64,000 nt of DNA from Fibrella aestuarina BUZ 2 (GTDB taxonomy: Bacteria > Bacteroidota > Bacteroidia > Cytophagales > Spirosomataceae), in assembly GCF_000331105.1 (NCBI RefSeq), contig NC_020054.1:2076433-2140432 (forward strand), written 5' to 3'. This document shows positions 54,808 to 64,000 of the stretch, piece after piece (the first letter of the stretch is position 1; each line of letters starts with the position of its first letter). A model generated the notes under the pieces. It was not told where the DNA came from, did not search any database, and saw only the letters and a list, made by a program, of their open reading frames with translations. The position numbers and the translations under genes are program-made.

Positions 54808-55719
54808 TTATAGTTTTATCTCTTTATACGTAGCCTGTAGATCGCGGATAGCCTTGTGCAAGGCCAGTAACTGCTGACTGATGCCCGAGAGGGTCTGTTT
54901 GGTCGCCAGGGCCTTTTTTAAGGCGGAATGGGTTGTCCGTATCTGTTGCAACGCCGTGATTGACTGCTTATTCAACTGATTGAGGTGCTGGTATTTACTG
55001 ACCAGGTCAGCCCCCATGCCAGCCGCCTGATACCGACCCAGCCGATCCGTTTTGATGGCGTCGAATAAGGCATTGACGCTTAGCGAATCGGTTTTTTCGC
55101 TCTGCTCGATCAGCACCGACGCCTTTTCCCGTAGCAGCGATTCATTGCTTCGGCAAAGCGCGGCAACCAGCGTATCGCCTTCATTGACAAATTGCTGCAG
55201 GGCCTTGGTCTGTTTCTGGCCGATGTACCGGCCACCGAGTTCGGTCAGAGTTTTGCCGAGTAACGAACCCACGTTGGGAATGACCGGAATGGCCGTAGAC
55301 AGATCTGAAATCGATTCGCCCAGGCTGTTGGCTGATTGGGCGGCATTGGTGGCAAAGTCGGGCGACGAGAGTCGTTGCAGCGCCAGCGCATACTCGTTTA
55401 GCACGTTCATGCTTGCCTTTATCTGCCTGACGGGCTTTAGTTCGGCCTGTTTGTCGGCGTAAAATTTAGCCAACTGCTTATAGGTGTCACCGTTCAGAGA
55501 AGTCGCTGTGCCCGGGTTGACGCCTGCTGATTGCTCCAGAATGATGGACTGATAGCGGTTATCGATCACTTCGTTCAAGACTTTTTCTGCGTGGTTGCCG
55601 CCCGTGCTGGCTAGCGTAGCAAACTGGTTGACGGCCTCAACCTGCGACTTGGTCAGGGTAGCGCAACCGCCGAGAGCGGTCACCCCAACTGATAGCAAAA
55701 GAATGGGAAGACGTGACAT
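54808..55719 (-). CDS. Helical lipoprotein of unknown function
   Basis: The ATG at 55719 gives a lipoprotein signal (ILLLSVGVTALGGC, Cys about 19) and 303 residues; the longer frame upstream lacks a signal. The mature part is almost all helix with long polar segments (VEAVNQFATLASTGGNHAEK, LRQIRTTHSALKKALATKQT-type), ending YKEIKL. Probably a periplasmic coiled-coil protein. It is divergent from the sugar transporter and is followed by the small helical gene. Confidence 0.7.
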   Translation of the reverse strand: MSRLPILLLSVGVTALGGCATLTKSQVEAVNQFATLASTGGNHAEKVLNEVIDNRYQSIILEQSAGVNPGTATSLNGDTYKQLAKFYADKQAELKPVRQIKASMNVLNEYALALQRLSSPDFATNAAQSANSLGESISDLSTAIPVIPNVGSLLGKTLTELGGRYIGQKQTKALQQFVNEGDTLVAALCRSNESLLREKASVLIEQSEKTDSLSVNALFDAIKTDRLGRYQAAGMGADLVSKYQHLNQLNKQSITALQQIRTTHSALKKALATKQTLSGISQQLLALHKAIRDLQATYKEIKL

Positions 55720-55948
55720 AGGCGTAAAGTGGGTAAGGAAGTGGTGCGTGCGTAACAGTGGTGTTGGATGATCAAAGCTACATAGACCTGTCGGGCAAGG
55801 GTAGCGCCTTTTTCCCGTATTCGCAAAGGCGTATTTACCGTTTATGTGGTTAGTTTTGTTGACCGCACCTGCCCGCGCTGCGATGGTCAAACACCTTGGC
55901 CAATCGGGCGCTGCCGGTGCGCCCCCTACATTTAACAAACCTTTACTC

Positions 55949-57409
55949 ATGGTTAACGAACCCGTAGCCTCTTCGGGCCAACCCCTCACGGAGCAGACCG
56001 ACAACCGATCGGCCTTGTACACGCTCATGACTGTCTGGTTTTTCTGGAGTTTTGTAGCGGCCTCCAACGGTATCCTCATTCCGCTGTTCAAAGACAAATT
56101 CAACCTGTCGCAGACGCAGGCGCAGTACATCGATTTTGCCTTTTACGCGGCCTATTTCGTGGGGTCAATTCTGTATCTGTTGGTATCGGCATCCATCAAG
56201 ACCGACGTATTAAACCGAATTGGCTATAAGAACGGGATCATCTACGGCCTGCTGGTATCGGCCGTGGGTACGTTGCTCTTCTATCCGGCGGCAGAGTTGC
56301 AATCCTATTCGCTGCTGCTGTCGGGGCTGTTTATCGTTGGGCTGGGCTTCTCGCTGCAACAGACAGCCACGCAGCCGTTCATGATCGCGCTGGGGCCACC
56401 CGAAACCGGCTCGCAACGGATCAACCTGGGTGGGGCCGTCAATAACCTGGGGGGCACCATCGGCCCCGTACTGGTGTCGTTTGCCATCTTTGGATCGATC
56501 TCGCCTGAAGCCGCCAAGAGCGCGACGGTTGAGTCGGTAAAAGTGCCTTATCTGGTGCTGGGTGCGCTTTTTCTGGCGCTGGCGGCCTTCTTCAAGTTGT
56601 CGAAACTGCCCCACATCACCAACGATGAGAAGGTGGAAGTGGGCACGGGCGTACTGAAATTCCCGCAGCTGATTCTGGGCATGACCGCCATCTTCGTTTA
56701 CGTGGGGGTGGAGGTAACCATTGGCTCGAACCTCGGCGAATACCTCAAAAAAGTAGAGAATCTGGAGGCCTCACAGGTGTCGAAATACGTGTCGCTGTTC
56801 TGGGGTAGTATGATGATCGGCCGCTGGACGGGCTCGATTTCCAACTTCAACCCAAGCCCGGCCATGAAGCGGATACTGGTGTTTGTGGTGCCGTTTGTAG
56901 CGTTTGGTATCGTGCTGGGTGTGAATGCGCTGTATAGCGGCGACGTCACCGACCTGCTGCCCTATGCCGTCTGCGTGCTCGTGATGATTGCCACCTTCCT
57001 GGCCGCCCGCGAAAAACCCGTTACCATTCTCCTGTACTTTACCGCCGCCGGTGCCCTGCTGGCCCTGATCGGTGTGCTCACGACGGGCAAAGTGGCCCTG
57101 TTCTCGCTCATCAGCGGCGGGCTGTTCTGCTCGATTCTGTGGCCCAGCATCTTCTCGCTTGGTACGGCGGGTCTTGGCAAATACACCAACCAGGGGGCTG
57201 CCTTCCTGATCATGATGATTCTGGGTGGGGCAATCGTGCCGGTGTTGCAGGGTAAACTGGCCGATAGCATCGGCATTCAGCAGTCGTATCTGGTCGCGGT
57301 CGCCTGCTTCGCTTACCTCTTCTTCTTTGGCATTCGCGTACAGGCCGTGCTTCGCAAACAAGGTATCGATTTCGATCAGGCCGTGACCAGCGGTAAGAGC
57401 GGGCATTAA
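55949..57409 (+). CDS. FucP-like sugar MFS transporter
   Basis: The frame is open from 55844, but ATG 55949 (MVNEPVASSGQPL) removes a non-conserved leader, giving 486 residues. Twelve membrane helices are visible. Family marks are VWFFWSFVAASNGILIPLFK, the TM3-4 segment GLGFSLQQTATQPFMIALGP and NLGGAVNNLGGTIGPVLVSF, typical of the glucose/galactose-proton and fucose-proton symporters. Sugar specificity is unresolved. The branching enzyme gene follows, separated by a hairpin, which suggests sugar uptake linked to glycogen. Confidence 0.9.
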   Translation: MVNEPVASSGQPLTEQTDNRSALYTLMTVWFFWSFVAASNGILIPLFKDKFNLSQTQAQYIDFAFYAAYFVGSILYLLVSASIKTDVLNRIGYKNGIIYGLLVSAVGTLLFYPAAELQSYSLLLSGLFIVGLGFSLQQTATQPFMIALGPPETGSQRINLGGAVNNLGGTIGPVLVSFAIFGSISPEAAKSATVESVKVPYLVLGALFLALAAFFKLSKLPHITNDEKVEVGTGVLKFPQLILGMTAIFVYVGVEVTIGSNLGEYLKKVENLEASQVSKYVSLFWGSMMIGRWTGSISNFNPSPAMKRILVFVVPFVAFGIVLGVNALYSGDVTDLLPYAVCVLVMIATFLAAREKPVTILLYFTAAGALLALIGVLTTGKVALFSLISGGLFCSILWPSIFSLGTAGLGKYTNQGAAFLIMMILGGAIVPVLQGKLADSIGIQQSYLVAVACFAYLFFFGIRVQAVLRKQGIDFDQAVTSGKSGH

Positions 57410-57442
57410 CATAGTTTGTGGTTTGTGGTTTGTAAGGTGTAG

Positions 57443-57497
57443 CGAGTGAGTCAATGGCGGTACAGGCATGGTGTCCTGCCCGCCATTGACTCACTCG
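57443..57497 (+). terminator. 18-bp perfect hairpin after the sugar transporter
   Basis: CGAGTGAGTCAATGGCGG (57443-57460) and its exact complement (57480-57497) enclose a 19-base loop. It lies 34 bases after the transporter stop and 62 before glgB, and has no T-run. Confidence 0.65.
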
Positions 57498-57558
57498 GCA
57501 TAAACAAATCACAACCTACAGCGGCCAACCGGCAATAACGACGAACTGTAGATTACCT

Positions 57559-59586
57559 ATGGCTAAACGTAAGACTACCAATACCGACGTACCTGCTGCT
57601 GAACTGGCGGCGGTTACGCCTCTTCCCACACCTGAGAGCGAGCAGGCCGCACAAAGGAGCAACGAAACGAGCAGTGGCTCGGCCCCCGGCCACTATTCGC
57701 GCTTTACTGACCTTGACATTTACCTGTTCCGCGAGGGCAAACACACCCGCCTTTACGAGAAATTCGGCTCGCACGTGGTGACGCACAACGGCGTGTCGGG
57801 TACGTATTTCGCCGTTTGGGCGCCGTCGGCCCGGTACGTATCGGTGATTGGTGATTTCAACGGCTGGGATCGCGGTAGCACCACCATGAATGTGCGCTGG
57901 GACTCGTCGGGCATCTGGGAAATTTTTGTGCCCGGTGTCGCTACCGGCACCACGTATAAGTATTTCATCGTCCACGAAAACGGGCGCGAACTGGAAAAAG
58001 GCGATCCCTACGCTCACTTCTGGGAAATACCCCCGCAGACGGCCACCAAAGTGTGGGACACGTATTACGAGTGGAACGATCAGGACTGGATGGCCACGCG
58101 CCACGAAAAGAATGCCCTGAATGCGCCCATTTCGATCTACGAAGTACACCTGTCGTCGTGGAAGCGTGATCCCGGTAATCCAACGCGCGAACTGAGCTAC
58201 GGTGAAATCGGCGATTCGCTGGTCGATTACGTCAAGGAGATGGGCTTCACGCACGTGGAGTTCATGCCCGTGATGCACTACCCATACCCGCCGTCGTGGG
58301 GGTATCAGGTAACGGGCTATTTCGCCCCCAGCAGCCGGTTTGGCGCACCGCAGGATTTCATGCAGCTCGTCGAACGGCTGCATCAGGCGGGCATTGGCGT
58401 CATCCTCGACTGGGTACCGGCTCACTTCCCCGGCGACGCCAACGGGCTGTATGAGTTTGATGGCTCACACCTCTACGAGCACCCCGACCCGCGCATGGGG
58501 TACCACCCCGACTGGAAATCATACATCTTTAACTACGGCCGCCCCGAGGTACGTTCGTTCCTGATTAGCAACGCGCTGTTCTGGTTCGATCGCTGCCACG
58601 CCGATGGGCTGCGGGTCGATGCCGTGGCGTCGATGCTGTACCTCGATTACTCGCGCAATGCGGGCGAGTGGGTACCCAACGTCTTTGGCGGGCGCGAAAA
58701 CCTGGATGCCATTTCGCTGTTCAAAGAGATCAACGAAGCCATCTACCGCGAGTTTCCGGGAACGCAGACAATCGCCGAAGAGTCGACTGCCTTCCCCGGC
58801 GTGTCGCGGCCGGTCTACACGGGTGGGCTTGGCTTTGGCATGAAGTGGATGATGGGCTGGATGAACGACACCCTTCGTTACTTCGAGCGGGAGCCCATCA
58901 ACCGCAAATACCATCAGAGCGAACTGACGTTCAGTACGGTCTACGCGTTTACCGAAAACTTCGTGCTGCCGCTTTCGCACGACGAGGTCGTGTACGGGAA
59001 GCACGCGCTGGTGAGCAAAATGCCGGGCGACGAATGGCAACGCTTTGCCAACTTGCGGCTTCTGTTTGCCTATATGTTTACCCACTCGGGCACCAAACTG
59101 CTGTTCCAGGGAGGCGAATTTGGCCAGACAGCCGAATGGAATTTCGATCAGAGTCTCGACTGGCACCTGCTCGACCATCCACCCCACCAGGGCATGGCCG
59201 CCTGCGTGAAGGCTCTCAACCAGCTGTATCGCACCGAACCGGCCATGTATGAGCGGAATTTCTCGGCAGATGGCTTTGAATGGATCGACACCTCCGACCA
59301 TGAAAATAGCGTGCTGGTCTACGCCCGTAAAGGCGAAAAACCGGAAGAAACCTTGATCGTGGTGCTGAACATGACACCCGTACCGCGCCCGGAATACCGG
59401 ATTGGCGTGCCGGCGGCGGGGAGCTACGGCGAAATCTTCAACTCCGACGATCAGAGCTACTACGGTAGCGGCCTGCTCAACCCGGCCCCGATCCAGACAG
59501 AGGCTACCCCGTTGCATGGTAAAGAGCAATCGATCAGCCTGACGTTGCCGCCGCTGGGCGCTACGGTGCTGAAGTGGATTGAATAG
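57559..59586 (+). CDS. glgB: 1,4-alpha-glucan branching enzyme
   Basis: Cytosolic GH13 enzyme of 675 residues that makes alpha-1,6 branches in glycogen. An N-terminal extra segment (to about 45) is Thr/Pro/Ala-rich and unusual. A CBM48 domain follows (about 70-150, GTYFAVWAPSARYVSVIGDF). The TIM barrel carries catalytic Asp354 (GLRVDAVASML), Glu407 (IAEESTAFPG) and Asp475 (LPLSHDEVVYGK). A C-terminal beta domain ends the protein. An intrinsic terminator lies 31 bases after the stop. Confidence 0.96.
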   Translation: MAKRKTTNTDVPAAELAAVTPLPTPESEQAAQRSNETSSGSAPGHYSRFTDLDIYLFREGKHTRLYEKFGSHVVTHNGVSGTYFAVWAPSARYVSVIGDFNGWDRGSTTMNVRWDSSGIWEIFVPGVATGTTYKYFIVHENGRELEKGDPYAHFWEIPPQTATKVWDTYYEWNDQDWMATRHEKNALNAPISIYEVHLSSWKRDPGNPTRELSYGEIGDSLVDYVKEMGFTHVEFMPVMHYPYPPSWGYQVTGYFAPSSRFGAPQDFMQLVERLHQAGIGVILDWVPAHFPGDANGLYEFDGSHLYEHPDPRMGYHPDWKSYIFNYGRPEVRSFLISNALFWFDRCHADGLRVDAVASMLYLDYSRNAGEWVPNVFGGRENLDAISLFKEINEAIYREFPGTQTIAEESTAFPGVSRPVYTGGLGFGMKWMMGWMNDTLRYFEREPINRKYHQSELTFSTVYAFTENFVLPLSHDEVVYGKHALVSKMPGDEWQRFANLRLLFAYMFTHSGTKLLFQGGEFGQTAEWNFDQSLDWHLLDHPPHQGMAACVKALNQLYRTEPAMYERNFSADGFEWIDTSDHENSVLVYARKGEKPEETLIVVLNMTPVPRPEYRIGVPAAGSYGEIFNSDDQSYYGSGLLNPAPIQTEATPLHGKEQSISLTLPPLGATVLKWIE

Positions 59587-59616
59587 CGCAACGCACTCAG
59601 TTGCCGTTCGTTACCG

Positions 59617-59650
59617 AAAACCCCCTGCTGGCAGGGGGTTTTCTTTTTTT
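59617..59650 (+). terminator. glgB intrinsic terminator
   Basis: AAAACCCCCTGC / GCAGGGGGTTTT stem with a tiny loop, then C and seven T, 31 bases after glgB. Confidence 0.92.
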
Positions 59651-59759
59651 AGGTTAACTTAACTAAGGGTAGTCAATGTGCCTAATCAGTTTACTAGGTT
59701 GGTCTATTATTTGATATCGGTACTGTGCAGTATCTTGAAGAGCCTCGTCTTATCCATCT

Positions 59760-61733
59760 ATGAAAGTCTGTTACGTCGCTTTGGTCTGTTGGCTTATTTG
59801 CCAGCAGGCTAGTTATGCACAACGAATAACCTTTTTTAAATTACCCGCCAACGGGCAACTATACCCGCGCAATGAACAATCAGTGGCGCTTGTTCCCATC
59901 GAAGGCCGCATCGATACGGCGGGTTTTGAGCGGGTGTCCGTGCAGGTATTTCGAAATTCGAGCCTCTATCGGCAGTACAGTTTGCCTTTATCGTACAGCC
60001 CAACGGGTAGCGCCCCTGTTGCGCTGACAACGACCATTCCGGCCGAACTGGCGCAGTACCGGGTACGTATATTTCTGCATAGCGGCGTCGCTGGCATTAC
60101 CGACTCCCTCCTGATTGCCGACCGGCAACGCATCGTGGCGGGGGATGCGTACGTGATCAGTGGCCAATCCAACGCGACCGCCTACAACGCCCCACCGTAC
60201 TACACCTACCAAAGCGAGTATATCCGCACGTTTGGGGTCTATACCGGCTTCGGCGAATACAACCCGGCCGATACACTCTGGGCGGCGGGTAACGGCTCGT
60301 CGGCCACGCTGATTGGCACCTGGGGGATGGAAATGGCCCGCCGCCTGACCGAGCAGTATCGGATACCCATTTGCATCATCAACGGGGCCGCTGGTGGGGC
60401 GCCTATTCAGGTCCTCAGCGCCCGCACCGATGATGACCCGATGGACTTGGCTACCAACTACGGTCGGCTATTGTACCGGGTGCACAAAGCCGGGCTAACG
60501 GGCCGCATTAAGGCGTACTTCTACCGGCAGGGCGAAAACGAAACCAGTGGCTGGGCGAGTGGCTGGATGATGAACTTCGATTACCTGTTCAACAACGTCC
60601 GCCGCGACTACCCCAATCTGAGGCGTTTTTATTTGTTTCAAATTCACGTGCTGGCGGGTTTCGCCGAGGCAACGCCTGGTTTTCGCGACTACCAGCGTCG
60701 GCTTCAATCGCTACAGCCGCTCATTCGGTCGCACGCCACGGTGGGTACGAAGGCCTACGATGGCATTCACTTTGGCGTCGAGGGGCATCAGGAAACGGGG
60801 CTGGAGGTTTTCCGGCTGGTCGCGCGTGATTTTTACGGCTCCACGGATACCGTTCAGATCATATCGCCCGACATCAAAAAAGCGTATTATACCTCGCCAG
60901 CCCGCAACGAACTGGTGATGCAGTTCGACGAAGGCCAACAACTGCGGTGGCCCGGCGATACAACCGTCAGCGACCCGTATGGCGATAGCGTGACGCATCA
61001 GCTGCGGCAATGGCTTTTTCTGAACAAGAAAGCCGGGGCGGTGGTGTCGGGGCGAGTGGATGGCTACCGGGTGATCCTGACGCTGAATGGCAGCCGGTCT
61101 GAGCAGGATTTGGGCTATTTACCCCCCAATTATCCCACGCAGGATGCCACCCAGCCCACCTTGCCCGGCTTCGCGTCGGCCTTTCCGGGGCCGTTTCTGA
61201 AAAACGAACGTGGAGTACGGGCGTTTAGCTTCTGGAACGTACCTATCGGAGCACCGTTGCCACCGCTGCTGAGTCTGGCGGCTAAGTCAGAAACAGATGG
61301 TTCGGTTAAACTGACCTGGGCCGATCACCCTACGGAACAGGCATATGTCCTCGAACGCCGAACGAGTCAGGAACAGGCGTTCAGCCGGTTAGCGGCCCTG
61401 CCCCTCAATGCTACCCTGTATACCGACTCAACCGCCCAAAACCAGACAAGCTATCAATATCGGTTGCGCGCCGTTACTACGGCAGCTGAGGCGCTGGCCG
61501 ATGTGTCTATCGCGGTCAATTGCCAGCCGGGTGGGCAACTCGCCAGTCTGCAATCGGGCGATTGGTACCGGGCTCGTCTGTGGTCATGCGGTATGTTACC
61601 TTCGCCGACGGCTATTACCCAGATCATGCCCCGTCATGTCGTTACGTTGCATCAGCACGCCTGGACAAAAAGCATCCGGCTCAGCGGCACGTTACGCCTT
61701 CAACCGGGCGGCATCCTTCGAATGGGGCAGTAG
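59760..61733 (+). CDS. SGNH (sialate O-acetylesterase-like) secreted protein
   Basis: 657 residues. The signal peptide ends ASYAQ. The SASA-type esterase domain (about 115-365) has Block I Ser in VISGQSNATAY, a glycine block in IINGAAGGAPIQV, the oxyanion/substrate segment YFYRQGENET, and DGIHFGVEGHQ with the catalytic Asp-His. A beta domain follows, then a fibronectin type III-like domain (about 508-580, SVKLTWADHPTEQAYVLERR). The C-terminus (PRHVVTLHQHAW, GTLRLQPGGILRMG) looks like a secretion or surface domain but is not a standard type IX signal. It would remove acetyl groups from a polysaccharide. Confidence 0.85.
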   Translation: MKVCYVALVCWLICQQASYAQRITFFKLPANGQLYPRNEQSVALVPIEGRIDTAGFERVSVQVFRNSSLYRQYSLPLSYSPTGSAPVALTTTIPAELAQYRVRIFLHSGVAGITDSLLIADRQRIVAGDAYVISGQSNATAYNAPPYYTYQSEYIRTFGVYTGFGEYNPADTLWAAGNGSSATLIGTWGMEMARRLTEQYRIPICIINGAAGGAPIQVLSARTDDDPMDLATNYGRLLYRVHKAGLTGRIKAYFYRQGENETSGWASGWMMNFDYLFNNVRRDYPNLRRFYLFQIHVLAGFAEATPGFRDYQRRLQSLQPLIRSHATVGTKAYDGIHFGVEGHQETGLEVFRLVARDFYGSTDTVQIISPDIKKAYYTSPARNELVMQFDEGQQLRWPGDTTVSDPYGDSVTHQLRQWLFLNKKAGAVVSGRVDGYRVILTLNGSRSEQDLGYLPPNYPTQDATQPTLPGFASAFPGPFLKNERGVRAFSFWNVPIGAPLPPLLSLAAKSETDGSVKLTWADHPTEQAYVLERRTSQEQAFSRLAALPLNATLYTDSTAQNQTSYQYRLRAVTTAAEALADVSIAVNCQPGGQLASLQSGDWYRARLWSCGMLPSPTAITQIMPRHVVTLHQHAWTKSIRLSGTLRLQPGGILRMGQ

Positions 61734-61752
61734 GAGCAAGACAGCTTGTTGC

Positions 61753-63078
61753 TTAGCCATTGCTCAATTGAAAGTTAACTAGTTGTTGCGATACAAGCCT
61801 GAATAGCGGAAGCATATTATTCCGAACGTGCAGCTCATCAAAAACGCGCTGAAGTCGATATTGCTTCAGAATGTCATTGGCACCCGTGTCGGGAAATAAG
61901 ATATCGGCCGTGATGGTGCCTGTCAGTACATCAAACGTAAACTGTGCGTTGATCAGGTTAAGAAACTCGTTGATTTTCGACAGCTTGAAGGGGTCATTCA
62001 GTACTTCAGGGTGGCAATACAGGCAGTACGTAGACACCTCGTTGAGCAGTTTCGACAGGTTAAGGTATTGGTATCGAAGCGATTCGTTGCCAGGGAGTGC
62101 CACAACTTCATGGTAGATGCGATTAAGGATCGGCTCGAAACCCACCAGCGCGACCATCGTGGGCTGAGTGGTGTCGTGAATAGCCGCACTGATGTTACTT
62201 AACATAGCATCGCGGTTGGCGGCCGACAAGCTCAGTGCTGTTGCGGAGTAGCCGTATACCAACGCGTCTTTGGTGCGGCGATACGACATAAACGTGCGCA
62301 GGTGTTCGTTGATCGTCGGGTTAGCCAAATGAAAAATCTTCAGGTGATGGCGTGTCAGCTGGTCATAAACGTACTCAAGCTGTCGAGCGGCCGAGAACGC
62401 CATCGGCTCTTCCAGGGCCGCCGTTTCACTGGGTACGTCGGGCAGCGACAGTCCCATCAGGTAACAGCAGGTGCCATAGCCAACGGCGATGCGACAAACC
62501 TGGATAGGCTTGTTGGCGACAGGCTCGAAGACCTTGTTGAACGTATCGCGCAGCATAAAGACGCCGTCGATCTGCCTTTTCTCCAGCAGTTCTACCAAAT
62601 CGTCGGCTACATAAACGTTGTCTAATTTTTGGGTCTGCGCCTGAAGTTCGGCTGGGTCGCTGAGGTTCTCGATCCAGTTTGGTCCGCCCTCTTTACCCGA
62701 AAAAGCAAACCGAATACCGCTGGGCACTTTCGATTGCCCGTTCTCGCCGATGACACCCAACGCGCTCAACAGCAACGCTGCATAAGACGTGAAGCCCGAG
62801 GCGAGCCGTAGTTCGGTATCTGTGTGACTGCCTGAAAACTGGAAGGCGTGTACGGCTTGCCAAAGGTCAGCTACCGTAGCATCGGCGCGGTCTAACACGA
62901 TTTGTGCAATCTTCCGATAGGTATCATCCTTGGCTTTGACCTGCTGCTTCAGAATCCGATTGAAGCCTGCCGGGTCCAGCTGTTCCCCAAATTTTTGAGC
63001 CTGTTTGACAAAATCGCTTTGCGTGCCGCTACCGATGTGTTTTCTGAGATAGATGGATAACTTTTCCTCTGGAGACAT
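61753..63078 (-). CDS. Hypothetical protein with possible N-terminal HTH
   Basis: 441 residues, no signal or membrane segment. The N-terminal ~70 residues could form a helix-turn-helix-like bundle (SIYLRKHIGSGTQSDFVKQA, TYRKIAQIVLDRADATVADL). The middle (about 120-210) is alpha/beta (SGIRFAFSGKEGGPNWIENL, VFMLRDTFNKVFEP, VCRIAVGYGTCCYLMG). The C-terminal 200 residues are helical. It resembles no family I know. Divergent from the following gene across an AT-rich spacer of 223 bases. It might be a regulator with a sensing domain; that is inference. Confidence 0.65.
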   Translation of the reverse strand: MSPEEKLSIYLRKHIGSGTQSDFVKQAQKFGEQLDPAGFNRILKQQVKAKDDTYRKIAQIVLDRADATVADLWQAVHAFQFSGSHTDTELRLASGFTSYAALLLSALGVIGENGQSKVPSGIRFAFSGKEGGPNWIENLSDPAELQAQTQKLDNVYVADDLVELLEKRQIDGVFMLRDTFNKVFEPVANKPIQVCRIAVGYGTCCYLMGLSLPDVPSETAALEEPMAFSAARQLEYVYDQLTRHHLKIFHLANPTINEHLRTFMSYRRTKDALVYGYSATALSLSAANRDAMLSNISAAIHDTTQPTMVALVGFEPILNRIYHEVVALPGNESLRYQYLNLSKLLNEVSTYCLYCHPEVLNDPFKLSKINEFLNLINAQFTFDVLTGTITADILFPDTGANDILKQYRLQRVFDELHVRNNMLPLFRLVSQQLVNFQLSNG

Positions 63079-63301
63079 AAACGTGAATGATAGATATCAG
63101 TCTACTATAAATGCTTTTGCTGAATTAAATCAATTATTGTCAATGGTACTATATGTTACTCTAAATTCTTAACAATCGGTACCTGTTCGGACGCTGTAAT
63201 GAAATAATATAAAAAAATTGTTCTTTTAATCTTGAAATTATGAAATATTAGATTAGAATTGCATAGACTTTATTGAAAACTAGCCTAACTAACCAGATCG
63301 T

Positions 63302-63934
63302 ATGCAACTATCCGCTTTACCACCGCCTCAATGGGGAGAGGTGTTCGGCTGGCGACGGCCCCGCTATTTTATGGTGTTGACAGAACGGTACCAGTTTGAG
63401 CAATATGCCGCCGCGTATTGTCGGGTATCGGGTAATCCTATGTCGGTTGGGTATCTCGAGCGATGCGACGTAGTGATTGGCTATTATGAGGCCGACCAGA
63501 TGGTTGGCGGGTTTGCCTTCAGCACGCTTGAACGGCAAGCATTGCGGGTATTTACCGAGTTAGCACCCGATCAGGTTGGTGATCTGCTGCGCGGGCACAG
63601 ACTGACGGCCGCTGACCTGCTGGAAATTGCCGGGTTTTATATCGACGGGGAGCGCGCAATGATCTGGGATCGACTTCGGATGAATCTAATGCTGATGAGA
63701 AAAGCCCAGGAATTAGCTACCAGGCTACAAAAAACGCACGTCGTGGCGGGCGCCTTCGAAACCGGGCTCCAGATTGAGCAACGTAAAATTCTCACGCTGA
63801 TGCTGTACCGCAACACAACCAACCTGAAGAAGGGCCGGGTGGTGGAGATCTACGCCGGCCACCGCAATCGCTTGGTACCAGTTGGCATCTGGGTGATCGG
63901 TCAGAAGCTGCTCAAATGGCTTAGCCACAAGTAG
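63302..63934 (+). CDS. Hypothetical protein, possible GNAT-fold acyltransferase
   Basis: 210 residues. The order of elements (ERYQFEQYAAAYCRVSG helix, DVVIGYYEADQMVGGFAFST strand pair, LLEIAGFYIDGERAMIWDRL, helix RKAQELATRLQKTHVVAGAF) looks like a GNAT-type acetyl/acyltransferase, but the acetyl-CoA loop is not clear. The C-terminus is basic. It is divergent from the 441-residue unknown protein and could be regulated with it. Confidence 0.55.
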   Translation: MQLSALPPPQWGEVFGWRRPRYFMVLTERYQFEQYAAAYCRVSGNPMSVGYLERCDVVIGYYEADQMVGGFAFSTLERQALRVFTELAPDQVGDLLRGHRLTAADLLEIAGFYIDGERAMIWDRLRMNLMLMRKAQELATRLQKTHVVAGAFETGLQIEQRKILTLMLYRNTTNLKKGRVVEIYAGHRNRLVPVGIWVIGQKLLKWLSHK

Positions 63935-64000
63935 TGGCCAGAGTAAGAAGGAGTTACAGCTACCAATATACAAAAAGGAAAGTCCCACTCAGCGCTGAGT

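Noticed and set aside
58519..59529. 336-codon minus-strand frame opposite glgB
   Set aside because: Antisense shadow; the catalytic residues of the branching enzyme are all on the + strand.

Overview
The window looks like chromosomal DNA from a Spirosoma-like member of the Bacteroidota (order Cytophagales). Support comes from a SusC/SusD pair with an ECF sigma factor and FecR anti-sigma factor, a protein with a type IX secretion C-terminal domain, DUF4468 and DUF4136 proteins, many Bacteroidota-type lipoproteins, and high GC outside the first 6 kb. Species-level identity is inference; there is no rRNA or tRNA in the window.

Region 1 (1-6360) is unlike the rest. It is AT-richer and holds eight small genes, all on the + strand and mostly unknown. 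They are separated by copies of a long non-coding repeat. Five copies contain an 85-87 bp hairpin site that starts with RYYYAAC (TCCCAAC in one copy) and, in four of the five, ends with GTTRRRY. Each has a 3-5 nt unpaired spacer and one extra base in one arm. These are the hallmarks of integron attC recombination sites, so I read the region as a gene-cassette array. No integrase gene is visible in the window. Three further junctions are decayed or deleted copies. A perfect 32-bp inverted repeat (6279-6357) closes the array.

Region 2 (6430-22115) is a polysaccharide utilisation locus on the minus strand. In transcription order it is GH16 glucanase, DUF2264 protein, GH78-type rhamnosidase, ECF sigma factor, FecR anti-sigma factor, SusC with an STN signalling domain, SusD and GH95 fucosidase/galactosidase. 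An intrinsic terminator pointing against susC lies in its leader, which suggests an antisense RNA.

Region 3 (22474-43883) is a mixed block: katG, a type IX-secreted adhesin-like protein, a sorbosone-dehydrogenase-like lipoprotein, an NtrC/NtrY-type two-component pair, an ArnT-like glycosyltransferase, a zinc alcohol dehydrogenase, an APC permease, aroB and small unknowns. Many gene ends carry long perfect hairpins; two near 40.4-40.9 kb belong to one sequence family.

Region 4 (43954-63934) holds a cupin, a LytTR regulator with a 7TM histidine kinase, a GH20 hexosaminidase, a second sugar dehydrogenase, redox enzymes, OsmC, a FucP-like sugar transporter followed by a glycogen branching enzyme, a sialate-esterase-like SGNH protein and two divergent unknown genes.

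The general theme is uptake, breakdown and storage of plant or algal polysaccharide. The cassette-like array at the left end is the most unusual part.
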